Assembly: GCA_002329075.1 (NCBI GenBank)
Contig: DCXR01000009.1
Coordinates: forward strand, 1 to 38,636
DNA length: 38,636 bases
From: Candidatus Neomicrothrix sp. UBA2131
Lineage (GTDB): Bacteria > Actinomycetota > Acidimicrobiia > Acidimicrobiales > MedAcidi-G1
Reading direction: 5' to 3'
Part shown: positions 16,655-24,562 of the stretch, piece by piece
Position numbering within the stretch: the first letter of the stretch is position 1
How the letters are laid out: each line of letters opens with the position of its first letter
Notes under the pieces: model-generated
Seen by the model: only the letters and a program-made list of their open reading frames with translations
The model's database searches: none
Told to the model about the DNA's origin: nothing
Position numbers and translations under genes: made by a program

Positions 16655-17551
16655 ATGACAGATGGTACGAACGGCGGGACGGTCGCCCACTCCCGGGAAC
16701 CGGAAGCCGGCCGGATCGGTGGCGGCGGGCTCGGCATCGCGTATCTCGACTGGGGTGGCGACGGCGACCCGCTCGTGGTGCTGCACCCCAACGGATTCTG
16801 CGCCGGGATGTACGACCCCCTGGCCTCCCGACTGTCCGACCGGTTCCGCATGGTGGGCATAGACCTGCGCGGCCACGGTGCCAGCGAGACCGTCACCGAC
16901 GAGGCGCTGCTCGGCAACGACGCCATGGCCGATGACGTCCTCGCCGTGCTCGACCACCTCGGCATCGACCTCTTCGCCATGCTCGGCGTCTCGCTGGGTG
17001 GGGGCGTGGCGATCGTGGTCGCCGCCGAAGCGCCTGACCGGGTGAGGTCACTGATGCTCTGCGAGGCCATCGCCATCAATCCCCTGGAGCGTGGGGAGCA
17101 GCACCTGGCGTTCGAGGGCGGCGAGAATCCGCTGGCCATCGGCGCCCGGCGACGTCGCCGCGTCTGGGACGACAGGGCGACCGCCGAGGCCTCGTACGGC
17201 TCCCGTCCACCCCTCGACGTCCTCCACCCGGAGGTGCTCACCGCCTACGTCCGCTGGGGGTTCGTCGACCGGCCCGACGGCACCGTCGAACTGGCGTGCG
17301 ATCCGGAGACGGAGGCGAGCATCTTCGGCACGAGCCGCCCCAACGGACCGACCTACTCCTTCGGGCGCCTGGCCGAAGTCCGGTGTCCGTCCTCGGTGCT
17401 CTACGGCAGCCACACCGACCTGTCGCCCGAGTGGTTCGATGCCCAGGCCGGGACGCTCGGTGTCGAGGCCCGGGTCGTGGACGGCGGCCACTTCTTCCTG
17501 TTCGAGGACCTCGACCGTGCCGACCGGTTGGTCCGGCGGGCGCTGGCCTGA
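16655..17551 (+). CDS. Alpha/beta hydrolase
   Basis: The 298-aa alpha/beta-hydrolase-fold protein has HPNGF as the oxyanion region, DLRGHGAS, nucleophile Ser in GVSLGGG, an Asp candidate in YGSHTDLSP and catalytic His in DGGHFFLFED. The substrate is unknown; family members include esterases, lactonases and C-C hydrolases. ATG 16655 is the earliest plausible start. A GTG some 24 nt later would also leave the fold intact. It begins 1 bp from the divergent cyclotransferase start and lies 52 bp upstream of the sulfatase-like gene, which has its own -10 box. Confidence 0.82.
   Translation: MTDGTNGGTVAHSREPEAGRIGGGGLGIAYLDWGGDGDPLVVLHPNGFCAGMYDPLASRLSDRFRMVGIDLRGHGASETVTDEALLGNDAMADDVLAVLDHLGIDLFAMLGVSLGGGVAIVVAAEAPDRVRSLMLCEAIAINPLERGEQHLAFEGGENPLAIGARRRRRVWDDRATAEASYGSRPPLDVLHPEVLTAYVRWGFVDRPDGTVELACDPETEASIFGTSRPNGPTYSFGRLAEVRCPSSVLYGSHTDLSPEWFDAQAGTLGVEARVVDGGHFFLFEDLDRADRLVRRALA
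16662..16667 (-). promoter_or_regulatory. -10 box of the glutaminyl cyclotransferase gene
   Basis: TACCAT on the minus strand lies 8 nt before GTG 16653 and within the first codons of the divergent hydrolase gene. Confidence 0.45.
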
Positions 17552-17565
17552 TCGCAGCCGGGGTC

Positions 17566-17571
17566 TACGGT
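17566..17571 (+). promoter_or_regulatory. -10 box of the alkyl-sulfatase-like gene
   Basis: TACGGT would start a leader of roughly 25 nt that carries the AGGAG ribosome binding site before ATG 17604. This contrasts with the leaderless genes nearby. Confidence 0.45.
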
Positions 17572-17603
17572 CCGACCGATCCCCACGTGTCAGGAGACCC
17601 CCC

Positions 17604-18941
17604 ATGGCCGACGTCCATCCCGTCGAACTCTCGAACCGGATCATCGACACCGGTGCCGCCGAGCCTCCCCACAACCGCGTCACCGAACTCCTGAGCGAGG
17701 TCGACGAGGGCCTCGCAGTGGTCGAGTCGTTCTCGCACTGCTGGGCCCTGCGCACCGACGAGGGGCTCGTCTGCGTCGACGCCAGCGGCGCCCGGTCAGC
17801 GGCCAGGGTGGTCGCGGCGCTGCGGGACTGGTCGACCGATCCCGTCCACACGCTCGTCTACACGCACGGCCACCTCGACCACGTCGGTGGCAGCGGAGCG
17901 ATCCTCGCCGACGCCGTCGAACGCGGCCACGAACGGCCGCGGGTGGCGTCCCACGAGGCCGTCCCGGCCCGCTTCGAGCGCTACCGGCGCACCAGTGGAT
18001 GGAACCAGGCCATCAACCGCCGCCAGTTCGGGGGCGTCAGGGCCGAACTCGGCCTCGGCGCCAGGTGGAAGAACTTCCTGCCCGAGAACGTCGTCGAGCC
18101 CGACCTCACCTACCGCGACCGGCTCGAGGTCGAGGTGGGCGGCCGCCGGCTCGAACTGCGCCACGCCCGTGGCGAGACCGACGACCACACCTGGGTCTGG
18201 GACCCCGAGGACCGGGCGGTCTACGCCGGGGACTTCGTGATCTGGGTCTTCCCCAACGCCGGCAACCCGCAGAAGGTGCAGCGCTACCCGATCGAGTGGG
18301 CGGCCGCGATGCGCGAGATGCTCGCCGCCGGCGCCGAGAAGGTCTACCCGGCCCACGGCCTGCCGATCGTCGGCCGGGAGCGGGTCGAGGTCGTGCTGGG
18401 CGACATCGCCGAGGCGCTCGACCACCTGGTCGACTCGACGCTCGCCATGATGAACGAGGGCGCCACGATCGACGAGATCATCCACACGGTCCGGGTACCC
18501 GACCACCTGGCCGACCGGCCGTGGCTGGCCCCGCAGTACGACGAGCCCGAGTTCGTGGTGCGCAACGTCTACCGGCAGTTCGGCGGCTGGTGGGACGGCA
18601 ACCCGGCGCACCTCAAGCCGTCGCCCGACGCGGTCCTGGCAGCCGAGATGGTGGCCCTGGCCGGCTCGGTCGAGGCGCTCACCGACCGGGCACTCGAGCT
18701 GGTGGAGACCGGTGACCTGCGCCTGGCCTGCCACCTGGTCGAGTTGGCCGTGACGGCCGTGCCCGACCACGAGGGCGCCCACCGGGTGCGGGCCGACGTC
18801 TACTGGCGGCGCCGCAAGGCCGAGCGGTCGCTGATGTCCAAGGGCGTCTACGCAGGTGCGGCCCGCGAGTCCGAGGCCGTCTACGGCGAGGTCACCGGTA
18901 GGGACGGCATGAGCGACGCCATCGGAAGGGCCCTGGGCTAG
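17604..18941 (+). CDS. Metallo-beta-lactamase fold alkyl sulfatase-like hydrolase
   Basis: The 445-aa protein has the binuclear zinc motif THGHLDH at 87-93, further His/Asp ligands in ARGETDDHTW and AGDF, and PAHG. The region from about 310 contains YRQFGGWWDGNPAHLKPSP, followed by helical repeats, as in the dimerisation domain of class III alkyl sulfatases (SdsA1 type). The SCP2-like C-terminal domain of full SdsA1 (over 600 aa) is missing, so this is the short form. Predicted role: hydrolysis of sulfate esters or a related ester; no signal peptide is seen. ATG 17604 has AGGAG 7 nt upstream. Its TAG is shared with menC as CTAG. Confidence 0.82.
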   Translation: MADVHPVELSNRIIDTGAAEPPHNRVTELLSEVDEGLAVVESFSHCWALRTDEGLVCVDASGARSAARVVAALRDWSTDPVHTLVYTHGHLDHVGGSGAILADAVERGHERPRVASHEAVPARFERYRRTSGWNQAINRRQFGGVRAELGLGARWKNFLPENVVEPDLTYRDRLEVEVGGRRLELRHARGETDDHTWVWDPEDRAVYAGDFVIWVFPNAGNPQKVQRYPIEWAAAMREMLAAGAEKVYPAHGLPIVGRERVEVVLGDIAEALDHLVDSTLAMMNEGATIDEIIHTVRVPDHLADRPWLAPQYDEPEFVVRNVYRQFGGWWDGNPAHLKPSPDAVLAAEMVALAGSVEALTDRALELVETGDLRLACHLVELAVTAVPDHEGAHRVRADVYWRRRKAERSLMSKGVYAGAARESEAVYGEVTGRDGMSDAIGRALG

Positions 18942-19951
18942 GGGCCGTCTTCGCCGGAGAGCACCAGGAGGCCACCCTCGAGCGTCGGCGGTGTGCCGAC
19001 GTCCTCGGCGACGAGGGCCGAGGTGGCGAGGCCGGGGGCGGGATCGAGGGCGCCGATGGCCGAGGCCATGTGGGCGGCGTGCGAGACGCCGACTGCACCG
19101 TCCAGCAACGAGGTGACGACGACCCCGAGGCCTGCGTCGCGTGCGAGGGCCGCCAACTCTGCGGCCACGACGATCCCACCGACCGCCGAGGGCTTGAGCA
19201 CCACCAGGTCGGCGGCGCCGGCCCCGACCACGGCGGCGACCCCATCGGGAGAGGTGGCGGACTCGTCGGCGGCGATCGGCACGGGGGAGTCGGCCCGCAC
19301 GGCGGCGAGTGCCTCGACCCCCGCCACCGGCTCCTCCACGAACTCGATCCCGAGGCCGGCGAGTCGCTCGAGGTGGCCGGGCACCTCGTCGGCATCCCAG
19401 GCGCCGTTGGCGTCGAGGCGGATCGCCACATCGGGTCCGACGGCGTCGCGCAGGGCGGCGACCCTGACGAGGTCGACCTCGAAGGCGAGGGCGCCGACCT
19501 TGGCCTTGAGGGTCCGGTGGCCGGCGTCCACGGCGGTCCGGCCGGCGGCGGCGAGACCTTCGGGGGTGCCGCCCGCGACGAGTGCCGATACGGCGAACGA
19601 CGACGGGCTGTCGGGGTCGAGGTGCAGGTGCAGGGGAAGGCCGACGGCACGGGCCGCCAGGTGCAGGAGCGCCCCGTCGACGGCGGCACGGGCGGTGGGC
19701 GTGGCCGGTGGCCCGATGCGTTCGTCGTCAGCCAGCCAGTCCAGGATCGCCTGGCCCGCCTCGTCGACGGTTTCGGGGGTGAAGCCTGGAAGGGGAGCGG
19801 CCTCGCCCCAACCGGTGTTGCCGTCGGCGTCGGAGAGACAGAGCAGCAGGACCTCGCGGTCACCGACCCGGCCGTGTGCGGTCGCCACGGGGCGGTGCAT
19901 TCGCAGGGTGCGGCGGACCAGTCGGGCACCAGTCACATCGGGAACGTTCAT
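18938..19951 (-). CDS. menC: o-Succinylbenzoate synthase
   Basis: The 337-aa enolase-superfamily enzyme dehydrates SHCHC to o-succinylbenzoate in menaquinone synthesis. Barrel residues are visible: catalytic Lys in KAKVG, metal ligands in DANGAWD, EEPV and ADES, and second Lys in LKPS. It is the last gene of the merR-menF-menD-menH-menC operon, with ATG 19951 overlapping the menH stop as ATGA. The adjacent menD, menF and menH favour MenC over a dipeptide epimerase or N-acylamino acid racemase. Confidence 0.93.
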   Translation of the reverse strand: MNVPDVTGARLVRRTLRMHRPVATAHGRVGDREVLLLCLSDADGNTGWGEAAPLPGFTPETVDEAGQAILDWLADDERIGPPATPTARAAVDGALLHLAARAVGLPLHLHLDPDSPSSFAVSALVAGGTPEGLAAAGRTAVDAGHRTLKAKVGALAFEVDLVRVAALRDAVGPDVAIRLDANGAWDADEVPGHLERLAGLGIEFVEEPVAGVEALAAVRADSPVPIAADESATSPDGVAAVVGAGAADLVVLKPSAVGGIVVAAELAALARDAGLGVVVTSLLDGAVGVSHAAHMASAIGALDPAPGLATSALVAEDVGTPPTLEGGLLVLSGEDGP

Positions 19952-20748
19952 TTCGAGTCCACCAGATCGAAGAAGGCTGCGACCGCTGTGGCCACGGCGG
20001 ACGGGTTCTCCACGTGGGCTGCATGGCCCGCCCCGGGGACCACCTCGATCGCCGCCTCCGACAGTCCTGACGCCATGCGAAACGCCAGGCGTCGGTAGCG
20101 GGAGTCCTCGTCGCCGACGACGAGCAGGACCGGTCCGCGGACGATGCCGAGCTCACCCCAGAACGACGGCTGTGCCCCGGTGCCGGAGCCGAGCAGGCTG
20201 GCGACCAGCCCGTCGGGGTCGTTGGCGAGCCGTCGGGCCCTGGCCTCGGCGAGGGCGAAGGCCCCGAGACGCTCCTGGGAGGCGAAGAGGGGCAGGGCCA
20301 TCCAGTGGTCGACGAACCATTCGAGGCCCCGATCGATCAGGTCGTCGGCGAGGGCGGCGTCGGAGCGCCGTCGTGCGGCCCGCTCGGCGTCCGTGGGGAA
20401 TCCGGCCGTGCTTCCGATGAGGACGGTGGAACGGACCCGTTCCGGGTGGCGGACGGCGAGGCCCAGGGCGAGGCGCCCTCCCATCGAGTAGCCGAGTACG
20501 TCGACCTCGTCTATGCCCCGCTGGTCGAGGATGCGGACGAGGGCATCGAGGGTGGATTCGAAGCGGTGGTCGGGAGGATCCAGTAGGCCGGTTCGGCCGT
20601 GGCCGGGCAGGTCGACGGCAAGGACCGTCCGCCGGTCGGTCAGGGTGCGTCCGAGCGGCCAGATGGTGGCGGTCGACCCGGTGAAGCCGTGCAGTAGCAG
20701 CAGCGCCGGACCTTCGCCCTCGACCTCGACGTGCAGGTCAGCGGTCAC
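19948..20748 (-). CDS. menH: SHCHC synthase (MenH), alpha/beta hydrolase fold
   Basis: The 266-aa protein shows the alpha/beta hydrolase fold: LLLHGFTGS, nucleophile in GYSMGGR, VVGDEDSRYRRL and catalytic His in GAGHAAHVENP. MenH removes pyruvate from SEPHCHC made by MenD, giving the MenC substrate. The catalytic Ser and the pocket residues HGFTG and DLPGHG fit MenH. Start: GTG 20748 overlaps the menD stop as GTGA; the much longer open frame upstream is antisense-like to menD. Position between menD and menC supports the call. Confidence 0.9.
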   Translation of the reverse strand: MTADLHVEVEGEGPALLLLHGFTGSTATIWPLGRTLTDRRTVLAVDLPGHGRTGLLDPPDHRFESTLDALVRILDQRGIDEVDVLGYSMGGRLALGLAVRHPERVRSTVLIGSTAGFPTDAERAARRRSDAALADDLIDRGLEWFVDHWMALPLFASQERLGAFALAEARARRLANDPDGLVASLLGSGTGAQPSFWGELGIVRGPVLLVVGDEDSRYRRLAFRMASGLSEAAIEVVPGAGHAAHVENPSAVATAVAAFFDLVDSK

Positions 20749-22439
20749 GGTCCGACCTCGAGCACCGAGGCCGAGACGATTGCCGCCTCCCGGTGCAGGC
20801 GCACGTTGGTGCCGGCATCGACGGGTACGTGCACGATGTGGAGCCCGGGTCGTCCGACGGTTGCGGCCAGAGCAGAGTCGAGCGACGCCCGATCGGTGGC
20901 CCGGTGGTACGAGGCTCCGCAGAGGGGAGCGATGTGGGCCAGGTCGAGGCCGTGGGGCGTGTGGAACAACCGATGGTGGTCGACGGTCGGGGAGTCGACG
21001 ATCGGAAGGAACGAGAAGATGCCGCCGCCGTCGTTGTCGACCACGACGATGGTGAGGTCGGCACCCAGTCGGGTGGCAGCCGTGAGCCCCGAGAGGTCGT
21101 GGAGCAGCGTCAGGTCGCCCGTGAGCAGCACGGTCGGATCGGGCGAACCGACGGCCACGCCTATGGCGGTCGAGGCCTGGCCGTCGATGCCGTTTGCGCC
21201 GCGGTTGGCAACCACCCGCAGGGGTCGGGTCGATGCGGGGAGGAAGGCGTCGAGGTCGCGGATCGGCATGGAGTTGGCGACGACCAGGTTCAGGGGTCCG
21301 ACCGGTGCGTCGATGGCGGCCACCACGGACGGCTCGTCGAACGGCGCATCGGCGATGAGTTCCCCGATGGCTCCTGCAACTGTCCTGTCGGCCGTCGTCC
21401 AGTCCGAGGTCCAGTCGGTCGTGCCGTGCGCCGGCGCCCCGACAGAGGCGGCCCACGCGCCCGGCTCGTGGTCGATCCGGGCGGTGACGGCGAGGGCGGC
21501 GTCGGGGTGCCGACCCAGGTGGTCGACGGTGATGACGGTGGCCGGACGGGTCCGCTCCAGCCAGAGCCTGTAGGCCTTGCTGGTCGGCATGGCGCCGAGC
21601 TGGACGACGGCATCTGGTACGTGCCGGTCGGCCCACGGTGCGCGGAAGAGGTGCTCGCCGCAGGCAAGCACGGGCGTCGTCTCCACGTGTGGTCCGCAAC
21701 GCAGCCCGGAGGCCGGGTCGGCGACGACGGGCCAGCCCGTGCGGGTGGCGAGATCGGCCACGGTGGCGATGCCGGCATCGTCGAGGTCCATGGGCCCGGC
21801 GACCAGCAGGCCCCGGGGCGTGTCGGGGAGGGCAGGAGGCGCCAGACGGGTCGCCGGGGCCGGGACGGCCAGCAGGTCGAACGGTGCCGGATCCTCGTCC
21901 GGCGGTTCGAGTGGCTCACGGAACGGCCAGTTGAGATGGACCGGGCCGGGCGCCGTGCCGAGGGCGACTCCGAGCAACGACACGGCCAGGGCTGCTGCGG
22001 CCTCCGGTGGTTCGGTGCCGGCGACCGGTGCCTCCACGAACCGACGGACATGGGTGCCGTAGAGGTTCTGCTGGTCGATGGTCTGGGGGGCGCCGCGCCC
22101 CTGCAGTTCGGGCGGCCGGTCGGCGGTGATCACGATGAGCGGCACACCCGAATGGAAGGCCTCGACCACGGCGGGGAGGTAGTTGGCGGCTGCGGTGCCG
22201 GACGTGCAGGCCAGGGCCACAGGTCGCCGGGTGGTGCGTGCCAACCCGAGGGCGAAGAAGGCGCCGGCCCGTTCGTCGAGGTGGATCGACAGGTCCAGGC
22301 CGTCGGTGCGGTCGGCGGCGACCGTCAGGGGCGTGGAGCGGGAACCCGGCGAGACGGCGACATGGGCGATGCCGCCGGCGGCCAACTGGGCGAAGAAGGC
22401 CCGCAGTGCTGCCTGGGTGGCGGCGGGATCCGTGTTCAC
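20745..22439 (-). CDS. menD: 2-succinyl-5-enolpyruvyl-6-hydroxy-3-cyclohexene-1-carboxylate synthase
   Basis: The 564-aa ThDP-dependent enzyme joins isochorismate and 2-oxoglutarate with loss of CO2. The N-terminal PYR domain has SPGSRSTPL, HLDERAGAFFALG with the activating Glu, SGTAAANYLPAVVEA, TADRPPEL and QTIDQ. The C-terminal PP domain has GDLTLLHDLSGL and VVDNDGGGIFSFLP, the cofactor-binding region. Length is normal. GTG 22439 overlaps the menF stop (GTGA), so translation is coupled. Confidence 0.95.
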   Translation of the reverse strand: MNTDPAATQAALRAFFAQLAAGGIAHVAVSPGSRSTPLTVAADRTDGLDLSIHLDERAGAFFALGLARTTRRPVALACTSGTAAANYLPAVVEAFHSGVPLIVITADRPPELQGRGAPQTIDQQNLYGTHVRRFVEAPVAGTEPPEAAAALAVSLLGVALGTAPGPVHLNWPFREPLEPPDEDPAPFDLLAVPAPATRLAPPALPDTPRGLLVAGPMDLDDAGIATVADLATRTGWPVVADPASGLRCGPHVETTPVLACGEHLFRAPWADRHVPDAVVQLGAMPTSKAYRLWLERTRPATVITVDHLGRHPDAALAVTARIDHEPGAWAASVGAPAHGTTDWTSDWTTADRTVAGAIGELIADAPFDEPSVVAAIDAPVGPLNLVVANSMPIRDLDAFLPASTRPLRVVANRGANGIDGQASTAIGVAVGSPDPTVLLTGDLTLLHDLSGLTAATRLGADLTIVVVDNDGGGIFSFLPIVDSPTVDHHRLFHTPHGLDLAHIAPLCGASYHRATDRASLDSALAATVGRPGLHIVHVPVDAGTNVRLHREAAIVSASVLEVGP

Positions 22440-23749
22440 GGCGCCTCCGAGGCGGCCAGTACCGGGCCCAGCATCGCCCGCAACTTCACGTCGGTCTCGA
22501 GCAACTCGCGGTCCGGGTCGCTACCGGCGACCACGCCGGCGCCTGCGTACAGGATCGTGCCGGAGGGCTCGACCAGCGCTGACCGCAGTGCCACCCGGAA
22601 CTCCCCGTCGCCTGCGGCGTCCAGCCAGCCCATGGGGCCGGCGAACCAGCCGCGTTCCATGCCCTCGTGCCGGCTGCGGAGATCCGATGCGAGGTCCGCT
22701 GGGTGGCCGGAGACGGCGGGGGTCGGGTGGAGGGCGCCTACCAGGTCGAGCAGGCCGATGCCGTCGGGCAGGTCGGCGTCGATCGGGGTGTGCAGGTGCT
22801 GGATCCCGTGGAGCCTCAGCAGTTCGGGCGCGTCCGGGTACCTGGGAGAGATGTCGAGCCCTTCGAGTGCCGCGGTCACGGCATCGACCACCACGGCGTG
22901 CTCGTTGCGTTCCTTGGGGCTGGTCAACAGGCCCTGTCCGAGGGCGGCATCGATGCTCGGGTCGTCGTGGCGGGACGCCGACCCTGCGAGGGCGGCGGTG
23001 TGCAGCCTGCCCCCGCGGAGGGCAGCGAGCCGTTCGGGGGTGGCACCCACGAAGGCCGTCGGGCCGTCGCTTACGCAGAAGGTGGCGCACCCGGGGTACT
23101 GGTGGCGCAGCGTTGCCAGCAACAGGGCCAGGTCGGGCCGGCGGTCGACGCTGATCGAGCGGCATGGTACGGCCTTGTCGAGATCGCCACGGGCGATGGC
23201 GTCGAGGGCCAGGCGGATCAACCGGCGGTAGTGCTCGCGCTCGGTGTCGTCGGACCAGTCGGAGGGGTCGACCCCGAGATGCTCCAGGGGTGGGGGTGCG
23301 GGCATCGACGGTCCTGGACCGGGACGACCGTCTACGACGGTCATCCACGAACGCCCGCCGTGCCTGAGTACCTGGACGGATGGCAGGACCAGGCGCCCGG
23401 AGCCGAGGGGCATCCAGTGCGTGTCGGGTTCGTTCCGGTCGAAGGCGAACCCGGCGGCCAGGCGGGGGAGGGGGGCGCCGTCGGGTGCGTCGGCTGTGAG
23501 TCGGTCCAGGATCCGTTCGGCCGCCAGGGCCGCATCGGCGAACCGCTCCTCGCCGGCCGGCTCGGCGGAGGCCGCCCGGCCGAGCCCGACCCAGGAGACG
23601 TCGTCCTCGGGGACCTCCCAGAACCAGGTGTCGCCGGGGGAGGCCCCCAGCCAGGCGAGCGGATCGGCCGCAGCGGACGAAGCGGCGAGTTCTACGGTGG
23701 TGGCCTCGAGGAAGTCGTCTGTCCCGCTGGGAAGGGGGTTCAGGGCCAT
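22436..23749 (-). CDS. menF: Isochorismate synthase
   Basis: The 437-aa chorismate-binding enzyme converts chorismate to isochorismate, the first committed step of menaquinone synthesis. Conserved blocks near the C-terminus: GDLDKAVPCRSI (general-base Lys), TAALAGSASR, KERNEHAVVVDAV, QHLHTPI, LHPTPAVSGHP, AGPMGWLDAAGDGEF, and AGAGVVAGSDPDRELLETDVK with metal-binding Glu. Salicylate synthase or EntC-type use is less likely, given that menD, menH and menC follow. ATG 23749 lies 10 bp inside the 3' end of the merR gene. Confidence 0.94.
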   Translation of the reverse strand: MALNPLPSGTDDFLEATTVELAASSAAADPLAWLGASPGDTWFWEVPEDDVSWVGLGRAASAEPAGEERFADAALAAERILDRLTADAPDGAPLPRLAAGFAFDRNEPDTHWMPLGSGRLVLPSVQVLRHGGRSWMTVVDGRPGPGPSMPAPPPLEHLGVDPSDWSDDTEREHYRRLIRLALDAIARGDLDKAVPCRSISVDRRPDLALLLATLRHQYPGCATFCVSDGPTAFVGATPERLAALRGGRLHTAALAGSASRHDDPSIDAALGQGLLTSPKERNEHAVVVDAVTAALEGLDISPRYPDAPELLRLHGIQHLHTPIDADLPDGIGLLDLVGALHPTPAVSGHPADLASDLRSRHEGMERGWFAGPMGWLDAAGDGEFRVALRSALVEPSGTILYAGAGVVAGSDPDRELLETDVKLRAMLGPVLAASEAP

Positions 23750-24474
23750 TCGCAGCGGACCTCGAGGTCGTCGGCGGCGACGAGGGCGTCGGCCAGGGCG
23801 TGTCGGTCGCCGTCGCCCAGGCGCTCGCGGGCCCGGGCGACGAGGGTGCGGTGGAAGTGCTGGGCGACGAGGCGGACGACGGCCGGCAACAGGGTCCGGA
23901 CGACCTCGGCCAGGTCCCGGTCCGGGTCGGCATCTGCCTTGACGTGTGCCTCGAAGAGTTCGACCGCCCGTCGGACGACTTCGTCGACGCCGGAGGCGTG
24001 GTCGGTGGCGAGGTGCACGAGCTCGTCGAGCGGGATGCCGGCGTTGCTGATGGCGAGTCCGGCCTCGACCATCGCCACGGCGCCCTCGTCGAAGTGCTGC
24101 TCCGGGTCGGTGCGGTCCAGGGGCTGGAGCAGGCCGTTGTCCACGAGCAGTACGACGAGTCCCTCCGGCACGCCGGCCCGTTCGGCGACCTGGGCCCGGG
24201 TGAGCGATCGGGCACCGGCCTCGTCGGCCAACCGGTCGAGGGTGTGTGACGGTCCGTCGTCGAGTGACCGGATCTGGGCGAGCGTGAAGCCGTCGTCGGC
24301 CAGCCGGCGGATCTCGGCCAGCCGTGCGAGGTGGGCACCGGTGTACTCGGCGTGTCGGCCGACCCGTCGTGGCGGGTCGAGCAGGCGCAGGCGCTGGTAG
24401 TAGCGGATGGTGTCGACGCTGGTTCCGGCCTCGGCGGCCAGGCCCTCGACGCGCAGGGTGCGGGCTTCCGACAT
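23740..24474 (-). CDS. MerR-family regulator heading the men operon
   Basis: The 244-aa regulator has an N-terminal MerR helix-turn-helix (GLAAEAGTSVDTIRYYQRLRLL, residues 11-32) with the usual wing and helix (YTGAHLARLAEIRRLADDGFTLAQI, 44-68). A second helical domain from about 90 includes an HTH-like AQVAERAGVPEGLVVLLVDNG. No Cys metal-binding motif of metal-sensing MerR proteins is visible, so an organic or redox-indirect signal is likelier. It overlaps menF by 10 bp and is presumably co-transcribed with it. Promoter: -35 TTTACA, 17-nt spacer, -10 TACAAT, 6 nt to ATG. A palindrome covers the -35. Confidence 0.88.
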   Translation of the reverse strand: MSEARTLRVEGLAAEAGTSVDTIRYYQRLRLLDPPRRVGRHAEYTGAHLARLAEIRRLADDGFTLAQIRSLDDGPSHTLDRLADEAGARSLTRAQVAERAGVPEGLVVLLVDNGLLQPLDRTDPEQHFDEGAVAMVEAGLAISNAGIPLDELVHLATDHASGVDEVVRRAVELFEAHVKADADPDRDLAEVVRTLLPAVVRLVAQHFHRTLVARARERLGDGDRHALADALVAADDLEVRCEWP

Positions 24475-24480
24475 GTCCTG

Positions 24481-24509
24481 ATTGTAGGAGCAAGGACTCT
24501 GAGTGTAAA
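24481..24509 (-). promoter_or_regulatory. Promoter of the merR-men operon
   Basis: On the minus strand TTTACA (24509-24504) and TACAAT (24486-24481) are separated by 17 nt. TACAAT ends 6 nt before ATG 24474. It is the best match to the sigma-70 consensus in the window and implies a leaderless mRNA. Confidence 0.75.
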
Positions 24510-24514
24510 CACTC
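24501..24514. promoter_or_regulatory. Palindromic operator between merR and the selenoprotein gene
   Basis: GAGTGT-AA-ACACTC is a perfect 6-bp inverted repeat. It overlaps the merR -35 box and lies 36 bp upstream of the selenoprotein -10-like box, so it could control both directions. Binding by the adjacent MerR protein is inference; its 17-bp spacer is not the long spacer usual for MerR-activated promoters, so repression or a different factor is possible. Confidence 0.55.
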
Positions 24515-24550
24515 GTCCAATCCGGGCTCGTCCCGGGGCCTCCGGCGTGC

Positions 24551-24556
24551 GACGAT
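24551..24556 (+). promoter_or_regulatory. Possible -10 box of the selenoprotein gene
   Basis: GACGAT lies 6 nt before GTG 24563. It keeps the A at position 2 and T at position 6 of the window's TANNNT pattern but lacks the first T. Confidence 0.35.
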
Positions 24557-24562
24557 GGGCCC

